64,000 nucleotides of DNA from assembly GCA_922989275.2 (NCBI GenBank), contig OV277869.1, forward strand, positions 40,904,189 through 40,968,188, read 5' to 3'. A model generated the notes under the pieces. That model searched no databases, had not been told where the DNA came from, and worked only from the letters and a program-made list of their open reading frames with translations. Made by a program: the position numbers and the translations under genes. Numbering within the stretch: position 1 is the stretch's first letter; every line of letters starts with the position of its first letter. The DNA is from Gari tellinella. Its lineage: Eukaryota; Mollusca; Bivalvia; Cardiida; Psammobiidae. Positions 11,300 through 20,490 of the stretch are shown here, in pieces.

Positions 11300-11420
11300 C
11301 TGTTAATGACAGTCGACTGTCAATAGCGATTTTAACGTAAAACCGCTATTGACAGTCGACTGTCAATAGCGAATTTGACGTGAAATCGCCATGACAGTCG
11401 ACTGTCAATAGCCACTCCGA
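11300..11420. repeat. Three copies of a perfect 16-bp palindrome
   Basis: TGACAGTCGACTGTCA occurs at 11307-11322, 11350-11365 and 11392-11407, each followed by ATAGC. The spacers (CGATTTTAACGTAAAACCGCTAT, and a variant in the second gap) are themselves partly palindromic. Confidence 0.9.
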
Positions 11421-11652
11421 TATTTAATTTGTATGAACGCTAATTCTCGAGAGGCGGGATTTGTCGATGGATACGTTTGTATTGCACAGAGGAGGAGGGT
11501 CTTATAAATCTGCTCTCCGCGAATCATTTTGTTGCGTTGCTTTCAGGGTACACGTGTAAACAACCTGTAATGTGGATTAAACATACATACAGACTAATAA
11601 AATGTTCATTTGATATTAGAAATTTCACTAAATATAAAGTAAATATAAGAAA

Positions 11653-11796
11653 TGAATTGAATTTTGTCGGCGTTTAAGCGAAATAAACGACAGAAAATGG
11701 TTTACCATTTACCATGAATCGGTAACGCAATTCATGGAATTTGCCGATCATTTTCAGTCGTTTATTTCGTTTAAACGCCGACAAAATTCAGTTCAG
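11653..11796. repeat. Foldback element
   Basis: GAATTTTGTCGGCGTTTAAG with CGAAATAAACGAC at the left is reversed at 11757-11790 (GTCGTTTATTTCG with TTTAAACGCCGACAAAATTC). An inner pair is CCATGAAT / ATTCATGG. Hairpin arms are about 34 bp. Confidence 0.8.
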
Positions 11797-12261
11797 TTCT
11801 TAAACAAAGCCGAAAAGAATAGTTTATCCTTAGCGGACAACGTTTATTCCACGATGCAACCTACCTCTCTAGACTTGCACGTCTACACCATACGGAAGGA
11901 ACGTCGAACACTGACTATTATGGTATCATTTTCAAGCTTAGACCATAAGCTAAGTTCTGGAGACTAATTGGGTCAGCGGATGTTTTTGTTTATTTGACAG
12001 AGATTGTTCGAACGTGGCGTCTGATCAGGATCCAAACGGCTTGCAATCGCGCCTTTAGAAACTTTTAAAAAAATACATCGAAATTTCGACAGCATAGAAG
12101 AATTTACACACAGGCGAATATCGGTATATAGAATATGCTTGTCGCTGAATAATTTGTCCATCAGGATGATGTATTGTTATACAACCTATATCTACAATAC
12201 CATCGAAAGAAAAAACACAATGCATGTTTCAGTTTGCTTCAGAAGTTTGACTGGTTCGTTT
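11797..12261. other. No gene; one half hairpin P
   Basis: At 12014-12043 lies GTGGCGTCTGATCAGGATCC followed by AAACGG, a broken P half. The rest is not recognised. Confidence 0.5.
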
Positions 12262-12476
12262 GAGTTAACCCTTAGCCCGCCAAATAAATTGTCATCTGCA
12301 ATATTTCTTATCTGCTTCAAGTTTCAAAGTGCTTCAAAGTTGCTCAAAATTGCTGAAAATGTTGTCCGAGTGTCAAACAGCTTGGATCCGGATGAGACGC
12401 CGAGTTACTCGGCGTCTCATCCGGATCCAAGCTGTTTGCATATGGAGCTATAGTCGTGAGTGGCAGGCTAAGGGTT
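12262..12476 (+). mobile_element. MITE family C, copy 2
   Basis: Ends TTAACCCTTAGCCCGCC and GGCAGGCTAAGGGTTAA. The P hairpin is at 12373-12440, centred on GCCGAGTTACTCGGC. The stem has changed on both arms relative to the usual GCCGCG core, so pairing is kept. Confidence 0.8.
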
Positions 12477-12589
12477 AATATAAGATTTTAACATATAAAT
12501 GGGAAACATCTCACTGAATAACAAATACCAATCCAGACCATTAAATGATACACCCATCCTTAACACTTTTGGCGCAAAGTTAATCGGGA

Positions 12590-12790
12590 GAATTTTATCC
12601 CCTTCACTGCTTTATTTTCGCCTATCGTTTCATAGTTAGATTTAAGAGAATATAACACAAGACTGTCGAAACGAGTGTCAAACAGTTTGGATCCTGATCA
12701 GACGCCGCGTTACGCGGCGTCTGATCAGTATCCAAACTGTTTACAATGTCGACTTTATGCGACTCCGGCGGTGAAAGATTTAAGCAACTC
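12590..12790 (+). mobile_element. MITE family C, copy 3
   Basis: TTTATCCCCTTCACTGC at the left, GGCGGTGAAAG at the right. The P hairpin at about 12677-12742 has the GCCGCGTTACGCGGC centre. The ends are slightly worn. Confidence 0.75.
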
Positions 12791-12895
12791 TTCATTTTAG
12801 TCACAGTTATAATTGGATGAGCACAACGCAACGCATATAGCACAATGGATCAAAATTATTTATGAATACATCAAGATGACGGAGCAAGATTCAAT

Positions 12896-13330
12896 CTGTC
12901 TATATTTTTCTCTCACTCTAGTTGTCTCTGTCTGTCTGTCTCTATCTTTCTCGCTGTTTCTCTTTCTCTGTCTGTCTCTGTCTGTCTCTGTATGTATGTC
13001 TGTCTGTCTGGCTGTCTGAATGTCTCTGTCTCTGTCTCTCTGTCCCCCTCCCAAGTTCTATAGCTTTGTCTGATCGTCTCAGTCTCTTTATCTGTATTAT
13101 CTGTCTTTTTCATTATCTCACTATTTTGATGCATGTCTCTGTATACGTCTGTTTTCTGTCTGTCTGTCTCTGTCTGCTTTTCGTTCTCACTCATCATTTC
13201 ACTATTCTGATGCATACCTTTATATACATGTATATGTCTGTAGTATACATGTATGTATATTTCTCTGTCTGCATGTCACTCACTCTCTGAGTCTGTATCT
13301 GTCTGCCTTTCTGTCTTTACCTCTATGTAA
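12896..13330. repeat. CTGT/CTCTGT microsatellite block
   Basis: More than 400 bp of CTGTCTGT and TCTCTG units. The open frames read through it on both strands (Ser/Leu/Val-rich and Arg/Glu/Thr-rich) are artefacts of the repeat. Confidence 0.9.
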
Positions 13331-13619
13331 GATCACATTTATCGGACATTCGATTATTGGTCATACATTCAATAAAATGCCATTTTGACCTGAGGATACT
13401 GCACTATGTTAAAGTGAAGTATATATCCCTTAACATGAAATTTCGGAAATCATACGACAACATATTTTTATACTAAACAGATACCGAGTTATTTGGAATC
13501 TTATCTTGATCAAAATTGTCAAGCTACAACTACATTTGCATGATGTGTTGAAATGATTTAGAAATACAGAGCTCTCTCTCTACAACAACATCCTCGGTAT
13601 CTGTTTAGGATCCAAATTG
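13331..13619. other. No recognised feature
   Basis: AT-rich intron sequence without a supported feature. Confidence 0.4.
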
Positions 13620-13838
13620 TTTAACTCTTCCGCTGCAAAATTAGTCGTGAGATATTTACCCCTTCACCGCTTTATTGTCGTCTGATTCAATATTGTTGTC
13701 TGCAAGATCGTTTAAAAGTAAGATTCAAAGTAGTTTGACTTAAGAGATATCCATACGAGTGTCAAACGGCGCCTAATCAGGATCTAAACTGTTTACAAAG
13801 TCGCCTTTTGGCGCCGTTGGCAGTGAAAGAGTTAACAC
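13620..13838 (+). mobile_element. MITE family C, copy 4, hairpin partly deleted
   Basis: TTTAACTCTTCCGCTGC at the left and GGCAGTGAAAGAGTTAA at the right, with the TCGTCTGATTCAATATTG block between. Only CAAACGGCGCCTAATCAGGATC remains of the left hairpin arm, so this is a hairpin-deleted copy. Confidence 0.7.
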
Positions 13839-13989
13839 GGTAATCGATAGTTACATGTATTCAGTCGGACCAACTTGAATATTTTAAAAACCTAGTTGCA
13901 GACAACAGTATTATCCCCTTCTCTTGCTGACATGACGTCATCAATTTTAAACAGTTATAGTTACTTCTTTTGTTTCTCAAATTTAAATT

Positions 13990-14100
13990 TTAGTTATTTT
14001 GATTTGAAAAATATTGAAATGATTGTCAAACAGTTTGGATCCTAATCAGACGTCGAGTTACGCGGCGTGTGATCAGGATTCAAACCGTTTGCAAATAACC
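13990..14100 (+). repeat. Hairpin P copy in a C-like context
   Basis: Preceded by GACTTA-like tracts and ATTGAAATGATTGTC. The palindrome at 14027-14093 is CAAACAGTTTGGATCC ... GGATTCAAACCGTTTG with a few mismatches. A related context without the hairpin is seen at 61055-61165. Confidence 0.7.
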
Positions 14101-14549
14101 ATTGTTATTTTGGTAAGGCAGTGATATATACACAATACCCCCGCCGGACCAGGTCCTTCGGATGAGACTTTATAAACCGAGATCCGACATATCAGTGCTA
14201 TACGGTCGTACACTAGGCATCGGAAAGAACCAGACGAGAGAACTCTGTCGATATTAAGAGTAGGGCATCGCGCCCTGTTTTCTGTATGTATACGCCCCTT
14301 CACTCTGTGGCGTCCAATTAGCCTATAGATGACTATGACGTTAACAAACAATCCAGACCAATCATATACACATTATCAGTTGGCGCTGAAAATCTAGCTA
14401 AAGACGTTTTTGCGGAAAATTTCGCCGAAATGTGATTTTGTATTAATTTGCGATATCATGATTTTGCGATGGCGTTCATCTCCCTAGTTTACCGGAAATA
14501 GAAACGTTAAGAACGTTGCCGAGGGCTAATACGACATTTCTATCGATTG
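14101..14549. repeat. Possible interspersed repeat and intron sequence
   Basis: GGACCAGGTCCTTCGGATGAG with AAACCGAGATCCG, and a later AGAGAACTCTGTCG, has the look of a dispersed invertebrate retroposon tail. There is no second copy in this window, so this is weak. The rest to 14549 is unrecognised. Confidence 0.3.
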
Positions 14550-15442
14550 TACGAGGGTAGTTCAAAAAGTTTTGATACTGGGTCAGTGACTGCAAAATAC
14601 ATGTGTGATATATCAATTTAAAGAGCAATTATTTGCCGACACGGTGGTATAATGCACGATAAGATTGCATTATTCGATCATCCTTAACATGAACCTAAAT
14701 GGCCCCTCCTCGAGGACACTGGACATTTTTTGTGTATTTCTGAACACACTTTGATACTATAATTACGTGTTTTATAACGACTTTATTATTTTGAATAAGC
14801 TTATGAAATTTTCTGTTAAATAAAAATAGACAATGATGCAAACACTACACAGTTTTAAATGTAATTATTGTATAAAATATCAAATAATAGAGCTAATACT
14901 AAACACGTACTGAACATATAATAAAAAAATTGATCTACTGCTATGTATATAAGTAGTTAGGTTAATCACTGATCTTTTTTATTAAACCAAGTTATAATTG
15001 AAGCTATTGAAGTAGGGTTTCATGTTTTATAATCAAAATGTAGATATACTGATCTAGAACATTTTCATAGCGTTCGAAAAAACATGTCCACTTTCGTCAT
15101 TAGCAAAATAAGAAATGTTATTTTTTGAAAAGTGAGAGTTTGGACAGTTAACCCTTTCAATTGAAATAGAATTTTATTTACATTTAAATTTAGATATAAA
15201 CTGATACATTTCAAAAATAATCTTTGAAATTGAACTTTTTAAGATGTTAGTACGTCAAAAAATAATGTCTGAAAAGTGCTATGTTCCAGTGTCCTCGAGT
15301 AGGGGTCATTTATGTTCATGTTGTGACTTATCGAATTATTCGATCTTATCGTGGATTAAACCATCGTGTAGGCGAATAATTGCTCTTTTAAGTGATATAT
15401 CACACATGCATTTTGCACTTATTATATATAAGTTATTAATGA
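14550..15442. mobile_element. Mariner-type foldback element, left part
   Basis: Starts TACGAGGGTAGTTCAAAAAG, a mariner-like terminus. The complement GAACAACCCTCGTA closes the element at 27736. An internal inverted pair of about 170 bp (14570-14735 against 15275-15430; CATGAACCTAAATGGCCCC and GGGGTCATTTATGTTCATG) makes it a foldback. The viral element entered close to its right end. Without that insertion it would be about 0.92 kb. No transposase frame is visible. The 113-residue frame at 15244-15585 crosses the junction and is spurious. Confidence 0.75.
15438..15442. repeat. Target site duplication, left (AATGA; 6 bp if TAATGA)
   Basis: AATGA directly before the left terminus is repeated directly after the right terminus at 27706-27710. 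With the preceding T on both sides the duplication is TAATGA, 6 bp, the size made by Polinton integrases. Confidence 0.8.
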
Positions 15443-15636
15443 ATATATATGTAAAGTGGGGATCCTGGCTCACCCTAAAAAATTATTTTTTTTACTCTCT
15501 CCCACCAGACCAAAAAAAAAATTTACAAACTCGACCACCCCTAAAAAAAAAAAAAAAATTGGATCCCCACTTTACATATATATAATTGCGAGTACTGCTC
15601 TCGATCACCTCCTAAAAAAAAAATTACAAACTCTCG
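15443..15636. repeat. Left terminal inverted repeat with its own hairpin
   Basis: Matches the complement of about 27510-27704. The first 141 bp are bounded by ATATATATGTAAAGTGGGG (15443-15461, then ATCC) and its complement GGATCCCCACTTTACATATA (15561-15580), so the terminus can fold back on itself. Inside and just beyond lie iterations of TTACAAACTCGACCACCCCT (about 15522-15542, 15622-15645, 15650-15676), separated by A-runs. Possible replication-origin or terminal-protein binding repeats (inference). Confidence 0.85.
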
Positions 15637-15701
15637 AACACCCCTAAAAAATTACAAACTCTCGAACACCCCTAAAAAATGTTAAAATTGTTTTTTTAAA
15701 A

Positions 15702-15935
15702 ATGGAAGGTAAAATCTGTTATTATTGCTTAACATTCAAATCATACAATTAATTTAGAAAAGTAAAGTTATGCTGTGATGGATATAGAAGAAAATGTAAG
15801 GATTGTGAAAAACCTATGAAACATAAACATTATATTAAAAATAAAGAAAAATATAAACAAGCGCATCGAGAATTTATACTTAGAAATCCTGATTATCAAC
15901 ACGAATATTACTTAAAAAATAAAAAGGATAATTAA
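15702..15935 (+). pseudogene. Small Cys-rich zinc-finger-like gene with an in-frame stop
   Basis: The frame opens with ATG in the element's usual A-rich start context (TTTAAAAATGG) and shows CYYC. A TAA at 15750-15752 interrupts it. The same frame continues open with CC, CKDC, then a Lys/Tyr-rich tail (KNKEKYKQ, NPDYQHEYYLKNKK) to a stop at 15933-15935. Two CxxC pairs followed by a Lys/Asn/Tyr-rich tail resemble small zinc-binding proteins of giant viruses and phages; the exact role is unknown. It lies just upstream of PolB and ends 18 bp before it. It is either a decayed gene or the downstream part uses another start. Confidence 0.5.
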
Positions 15936-15953
15936 AAAAGTATTATTATAAAA

Positions 15954-18900
15954 ATGGACAAAAAATCCCAAGTATTTAAAGATATCATTGATGAAGAAGA
16001 CAGAAGACAACTAAAAGAGAATATTAAATTAGTAGACCGCCCTAAATGTAATTATTTAAAAACGTATGAAATTAATGCTAATAGTTATAAAGACCCCAGC
16101 ATATTGTTTAATGATAACAAATCTAAAATATTAGACACAGTTAGGAATGATATAAAAGAATATAATGGCATTAAGTTTTCAGTAGGTCTTTCTCTTCAAT
16201 TCTTTCATGATGAATATAATGGTAAAAAGAAATTTGTTGATTCTTCCAATCATGGTCTACAAGCTGCTGTATTGAATGATAAAAATATTGAAAAATATTA
16301 TAATGAACAAACTTCTTATTTACAATTATGGATTGAGAAGTTTACAAATACTGCATCTGGTTTAGAAATTGACCACTGTAAAATACTATATTTAAATATT
16401 GCAAAGTATGAACCACTCAAAGGTTCTTCATACATTGATTTACCTAAAGTTATAAAAGATAAGAAAGCAATAATCAACGTAAAAAATAAGGACGACGCAT
16501 GTTTGTTCAGAGCAATAGTTTCTGCTCTTTGTCCGGCTACGAAGAATTCTGATAGACCCTCATCTTATCCTGATTATAAAGATATTCTTAATACAAAAGG
16601 CGTTGAAACTCCCACTCCAATAAACCAAATAAAAAAACTTGAAAATCAAAATAAAAATTTAAATATTGGTGAGTACAATGGATTAGCATTAAATGTATAT
16701 AAATATAAAATATCATCGAACAAGGAAATTACAGTATTTCCGCATGATATATCAGACCAGCCTAAAGAGGTTAAAAGAATAAATCTACTTTTAACCTCCT
16801 CAACTTCAGAGGAAACAGATGATGACAGCGAAGAAGAAACAAAATATCATTACTGCTGGATTAAAAGTCTTAATAAGTTACTTCACAGGCAAAATAACAA
16901 ACATAGAGATCAAACACATTTCTGTGATAAATGTCTTTATGGTTTCACAAGAGAAGACCTACTAACCAAACACAAAGAAGAAGACTGTGAAGGTATTAAT
17001 AAATCACCATTAAGAATAGAAATGCCATCAAAAGGTGATACAATCAAATTTGAAAACTATCAAAACCAAATGTCTGTTCCATTTGCAATATACGCTGACT
17101 TTGAAAGTATAATAAAACCTAAATCAAAACAAGTAGGAGATAAATCAGAAATTACAAGCGAACATGAAGCATGTGGATTTGGTTATCAAGTTGTAAGATA
17201 TGATGGTAAAGTAGAAGAGCCTGTAATATACAGAGGTGAAGATGCTGCTGAAGTCTTCCTAAATCATTTAGAATGTGAAGTAGAAAACATTAACAACATA
17301 TTTAAACATCCTAAACAATTAACAATGACAGAAAAAAATATTGAAGATTATAATAAAGCTATAAGATGTTGGATTTGTAGTAATAGAATATACCCAAGAA
17401 GTAAATCAGAATTCCGAAAAGTTAGAGATCACTGTCATTTTACAGGTGAATACAGAGGTGCAGCACATAAATCCTGTAATCTAAAACTAAAGATAACACC
17501 AAATTCAACTAAAATTCCCGTTGTCTTCCACAATCTAAAAGGTTATGATAGTCATATTATAATGCAAAAAATACATACTTATAAAACAAACAAAAATATT
17601 ACTTGTATAGCAAATAATACAGAAAAGTATATTTCATTTAGTATAGGACGACAACTGAAATTCTTAGATAGTTTCCAGTTTATGGCTTCTTCATTAGATA
17701 GGTTAGTTGATGCAACAGACAAAGCTGATTTCAAAATAACAAAGCATGAGTTTGGTGATAAGGCTGATTTACTTTTGCGTAAAGGTGTATATCCATATGA
17801 ATATATTGATTCTTTTGATAGATTTAATGAAAATGAATTACCACATATAGAAAAGTTTTATAGTTCTCTATCAGATGAAAGCATCAAACAAGAAGATTAT
17901 GATCATGCTCAAAATGTATGGAAAGAATACAACTGTAAAACATTAGGGGATTATCATGATTTATACCTCAAAACTGATGTATTATTATTAGCAGACGTAT
18001 TCCAAACATTTAGAAAAACATGTATGAAAGCATATAAACTTGACCCTCTACATTATTACACCGCACCTGGTTTATCATGGGATGCTTTACTGAAATACAC
18101 ACAAATAGAATTAGAACTACTAACAGATATTGACATGCATTTATTCATTGAAAAAGGAATGAGGGGTGGTATTAGTATGGTTTCAAAGAGACATGTTAAA
18201 GCAAATAATTCTCATTTAAAAGACTATGATAAAAATAAAAAAGATAATTATATCATGTATGTAGATGCCAATAATTTATATGGATGGGCCATGCTTCAAG
18301 CTCTTCCATATGGTGGTTTCAAATGGATAAATGGAGAACTTCCAAAATTGCAAAAAGGTAGAGGAAGAATATATGAAGTAGACTTAAAATATCCTAAAGA
18401 ATTACATAAACTACATAATGACTATCCTCTAGCCCCCGAAAAACTTGCAGTAAAAAAAGAATGGTTGTCTGATTATCAAAGCGAATTGGTTGACAATAAT
18501 AGTATTTTAAATGTAGAAAAACTTGTTCCCAATCTCATGGACAAGAAAAAGTATGTAGTTCATTACAAGACTCTAGAGCTCTATGAAAAACTTGGTTTGA
18601 AAGTAGAAAAAATACACAGAGTATTAGAGTTCAATGAGAAGCCTTGGATGGAACCATACATTCGTTTAAATACTGAATTCAGAAAAAAAGCAAAATCAAC
18701 ATTTGAAAAAGACTTCTACAAATTAATGAATAATAGTGTCTTTGGTAAAACAATGGAGAACTTACGTAAAAGAGTAGATATAAAACTTGTAAGAACAGAT
18801 GGAACTGAAAATGAAAGACTTCGAAAGATAATAGCCAAACCAAACTTCAACAGACGTGTCAAATTCTCAGATGAACTATCGGCAATACATGTCAACAGAA

Positions 18901-19514
18901 TAAAACTAACACTAAACAAACCAATCTATGTAGGTTTCTCTGTTCTTGATTTATCAAAACAGTTTATGTATGATTGGTATTACAATAAATTGAAAAAAAG
19001 ATATGGGGAAAATTGTAACTTGTTATATACTGATTGTGATAGTTTGTTGGTAGACATTAAAACAAAAGATGCATACAATGATATGTCTGAAATGAAAGAT
19101 GAATATGACTTCTCTGGCTACCCAAAAGATCATCCACTCTATGATGAAACAAACAAGAAAGTAATAGGTAAATTCAAAGATGAATGTGCCGGTGTTCCAA
19201 TCGCAGAATATATTGGTCTGCGTTCAAAATTATACTCGGTGTTAACAGCAGACGAACAAGTCATCAAGAAAGCAAAGGGTGTGAAAAAGTATGTAATCAA
19301 AAAACAAATAAACTTCAACAACTACAAAGACGCACTTTTCAACAAACAAAAATACACACACTCAATGAATATGCTACGTTCAATGCAACACAACATTTAT
19401 GGACTAAAAATAAATAAAACCACACTCTCACCACTTGACACAAAAAGATACATTGCACCTGATGGGATTACGACATATGCATATGGGTACTCACAGTGTC
19501 AGCCGGAACAATAA
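15954..19514 (+). CDS. polB: Protein-primed family B DNA polymerase
   Basis: 1186 residues, intact. It would copy a linear genome using a terminal protein as primer, as in Polintons, adenoviruses and adintoviruses. Exonuclease motifs: I YADFESI (D382, E384), II FHNLKGYDSH (D532), III LKTDVLLLADVF (D about 675). Polymerase motifs: A MYVDANNLYGWAM (D about 770), B KLMNNSVFGKT (about 922), C YTDCDSLLVDI (D about 1027 and 1029). The N-terminus has the CLFRAIVSALCP segment (about 184-196) common in Polinton polymerases and a C2H2-type finger CDKCLYGFTREDLLTKH (about 325-342). An HNH/endonuclease VII-like zinc cluster (C472, C475, HCH 493-495, H505, C508, N509) sits between exonuclease motifs I and II. 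The start follows ATTATAAAAATGG. All catalytic acidic residues are present. Confidence 0.93.
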   Translation: MDKKSQVFKDIIDEEDRRQLKENIKLVDRPKCNYLKTYEINANSYKDPSILFNDNKSKILDTVRNDIKEYNGIKFSVGLSLQFFHDEYNGKKKFVDSSNHGLQAAVLNDKNIEKYYNEQTSYLQLWIEKFTNTASGLEIDHCKILYLNIAKYEPLKGSSYIDLPKVIKDKKAIINVKNKDDACLFRAIVSALCPATKNSDRPSSYPDYKDILNTKGVETPTPINQIKKLENQNKNLNIGEYNGLALNVYKYKISSNKEITVFPHDISDQPKEVKRINLLLTSSTSEETDDDSEEETKYHYCWIKSLNKLLHRQNNKHRDQTHFCDKCLYGFTREDLLTKHKEEDCEGINKSPLRIEMPSKGDTIKFENYQNQMSVPFAIYADFESIIKPKSKQVGDKSEITSEHEACGFGYQVVRYDGKVEEPVIYRGEDAAEVFLNHLECEVENINNIFKHPKQLTMTEKNIEDYNKAIRCWICSNRIYPRSKSEFRKVRDHCHFTGEYRGAAHKSCNLKLKITPNSTKIPVVFHNLKGYDSHIIMQKIHTYKTNKNITCIANNTEKYISFSIGRQLKFLDSFQFMASSLDRLVDATDKADFKITKHEFGDKADLLLRKGVYPYEYIDSFDRFNENELPHIEKFYSSLSDESIKQEDYDHAQNVWKEYNCKTLGDYHDLYLKTDVLLLADVFQTFRKTCMKAYKLDPLHYYTAPGLSWDALLKYTQIELELLTDIDMHLFIEKGMRGGISMVSKRHVKANNSHLKDYDKNKKDNYIMYVDANNLYGWAMLQALPYGGFKWINGELPKLQKGRGRIYEVDLKYPKELHKLHNDYPLAPEKLAVKKEWLSDYQSELVDNNSILNVEKLVPNLMDKKKYVVHYKTLELYEKLGLKVEKIHRVLEFNEKPWMEPYIRLNTEFRKKAKSTFEKDFYKLMNNSVFGKTMENLRKRVDIKLVRTDGTENERLRKIIAKPNFNRRVKFSDELSAIHVNRIKLTLNKPIYVGFSVLDLSKQFMYDWYYNKLKKRYGENCNLLYTDCDSLLVDIKTKDAYNDMSEMKDEYDFSGYPKDHPLYDETNKKVIGKFKDECAGVPIAEYIGLRSKLYSVLTADEQVIKKAKGVKKYVIKKQINFNNYKDALFNKQKYTHSMNMLRSMQHNIYGLKINKTTLSPLDTKRYIAPDGITTYAYGYSQCQPEQ

Positions 19515-19875
19515 GTAGTTCTTCTTTGACAAAGCCTCTCTGCGGTGCTGGTGATTTTAAATAATAAACTCTTATACCCTGTGTTATAATATGATAATCA
19601 ATCTTGTGTATATCTACCGACCATATCGGATCCTAAAAAAAATTACAAACTCGGCCACCCCCCAAAAAACCATGAAGGGTTAATTCTAAAATTAACCCTC
19701 TACTCCAGTAGCCTATTTTTACTTAAGCATTACTTAAGCATTACTTAAGCATTGCTTTAACATTACTTTAACATTACTTAAGCATTGCTTTAACATTGCT
19801 ATTTTTTCTAACATACCGTAGGCTACGCTACTTAAGCATTGCTAAATTTCCTAACATCAAAAAATCCCTTTAAAA
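19515..19875. other. Junction region between PolB and the duplicated arm
   Basis: After about 115 bp of unique sequence, 19631 begins a copy of subterminal sequence (TCCTAAAAAAAATTACAAAC then TCGGCCACC), followed by TTCTAAAATTAACCC, the 11-bp minisatellite and a GC-rich TACCGTAGGCTACG motif. No coding frame. The presence of terminus-like sequence inside the element marks the boundary of the inverted duplication. Confidence 0.75.
19721..19797. repeat. 11-bp minisatellite, seven units (left arm)
   Basis: Units are ACTTAAGCATT or G/ACTTTAACATT. Mirrored at 27364-27440 in the right arm. Confidence 0.9.
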
Positions 19876-20478
19876 ATGAAACAACCAAGTGCCCCAAATT
19901 TATATCTAGATTTAGCGCAGCCTACGGTACCGGTAGAGAATGGACATAATTATAGATTACAAAAAATATCAGAGATAGAGAAAACATTAATTAATGAAAG
20001 AGATATTAGAAAATCATTAAATAAAAAATATAAACGAGGAATAAATATTACTGATGGAATTGATACCACACTGATATCCGCAAGTGTTATTTTAGCAAGT
20101 ATTGGAATAGCTGTTCCTTTTACTTTCCCAATAGAAATTATTGCAGCAGTTTGTGGTGGAATAGGTGTAAGTATTAAATTAATCAGACGTAAATTAATGA
20201 CAAAAACACAAAAACATTCTAATGTTCAAACAATTGCAGAAAGTAAATTAAATAGTATTCATGATATTGTTTCTAAGGCTTTACAAGATGGAAATATTAG
20301 CGAGGAAGAATTTAAAACTATTTTAAATGAAATGGAGAAATATTATGAACTAAAAAAAGAGATCAAAACAACAGCAATGAAAAATGTTGAAATAACAGAT
20401 GAAGAAAAAAAAAAATTAATCGAAAAGGGGAGAATGGAAGCAATGAGTACTATAGAAAAAAGTTTAAAAACTGTATAA
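19876..20478 (+). CDS. 200-residue membrane protein of the viral element, intact copy
   Basis: Unknown function. Residues about 60-98 form one or two hydrophobic segments (TTLISASVILASIGIAVPF, then FPIEIIAAVCGGIGVSIKL), followed by a basic patch (IRRKLMTKTQKH) and a helical, charged C-terminus (KLNSIHDIVSKALQDGNISE). Related proteins accompany PolB in Polinton-like elements of cnidarians and molluscs, as I remember them, and are unnamed. The start follows CTTTAAAAATG, the element's usual start context. This left-arm copy keeps 11 A in the poly-A tract near codon 180 and reads to 200 residues; the right-arm copy has lost one A. A virion membrane or internal protein is plausible but unproven. 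Confidence 0.75.
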   Translation: MKQPSAPNLYLDLAQPTVPVENGHNYRLQKISEIEKTLINERDIRKSLNKKYKRGINITDGIDTTLISASVILASIGIAVPFTFPIEIIAAVCGGIGVSIKLIRRKLMTKTQKHSNVQTIAESKLNSIHDIVSKALQDGNISEEEFKTILNEMEKYYELKKEIKTTAMKNVEITDEEKKKLIEKGRMEAMSTIEKSLKTV

Positions 20479-20490
20479 TTTATAATATTT

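Noticed and set aside
12813..13290. Several overlapping frames of 64-122 residues on both strands
   Set aside because: They are translations of CTGT-type microsatellite sequence and have simple repeat composition.
15244..15647. Coding frames of 113 and 63 residues across the left viral terminus
   Set aside because: They run through the terminal hairpin and A-runs and cross the insertion junction.
18716..19417. Other frames inside PolB
   Set aside because: They overlap the polymerase in other frames or on the other strand and lack any recognisable pattern.
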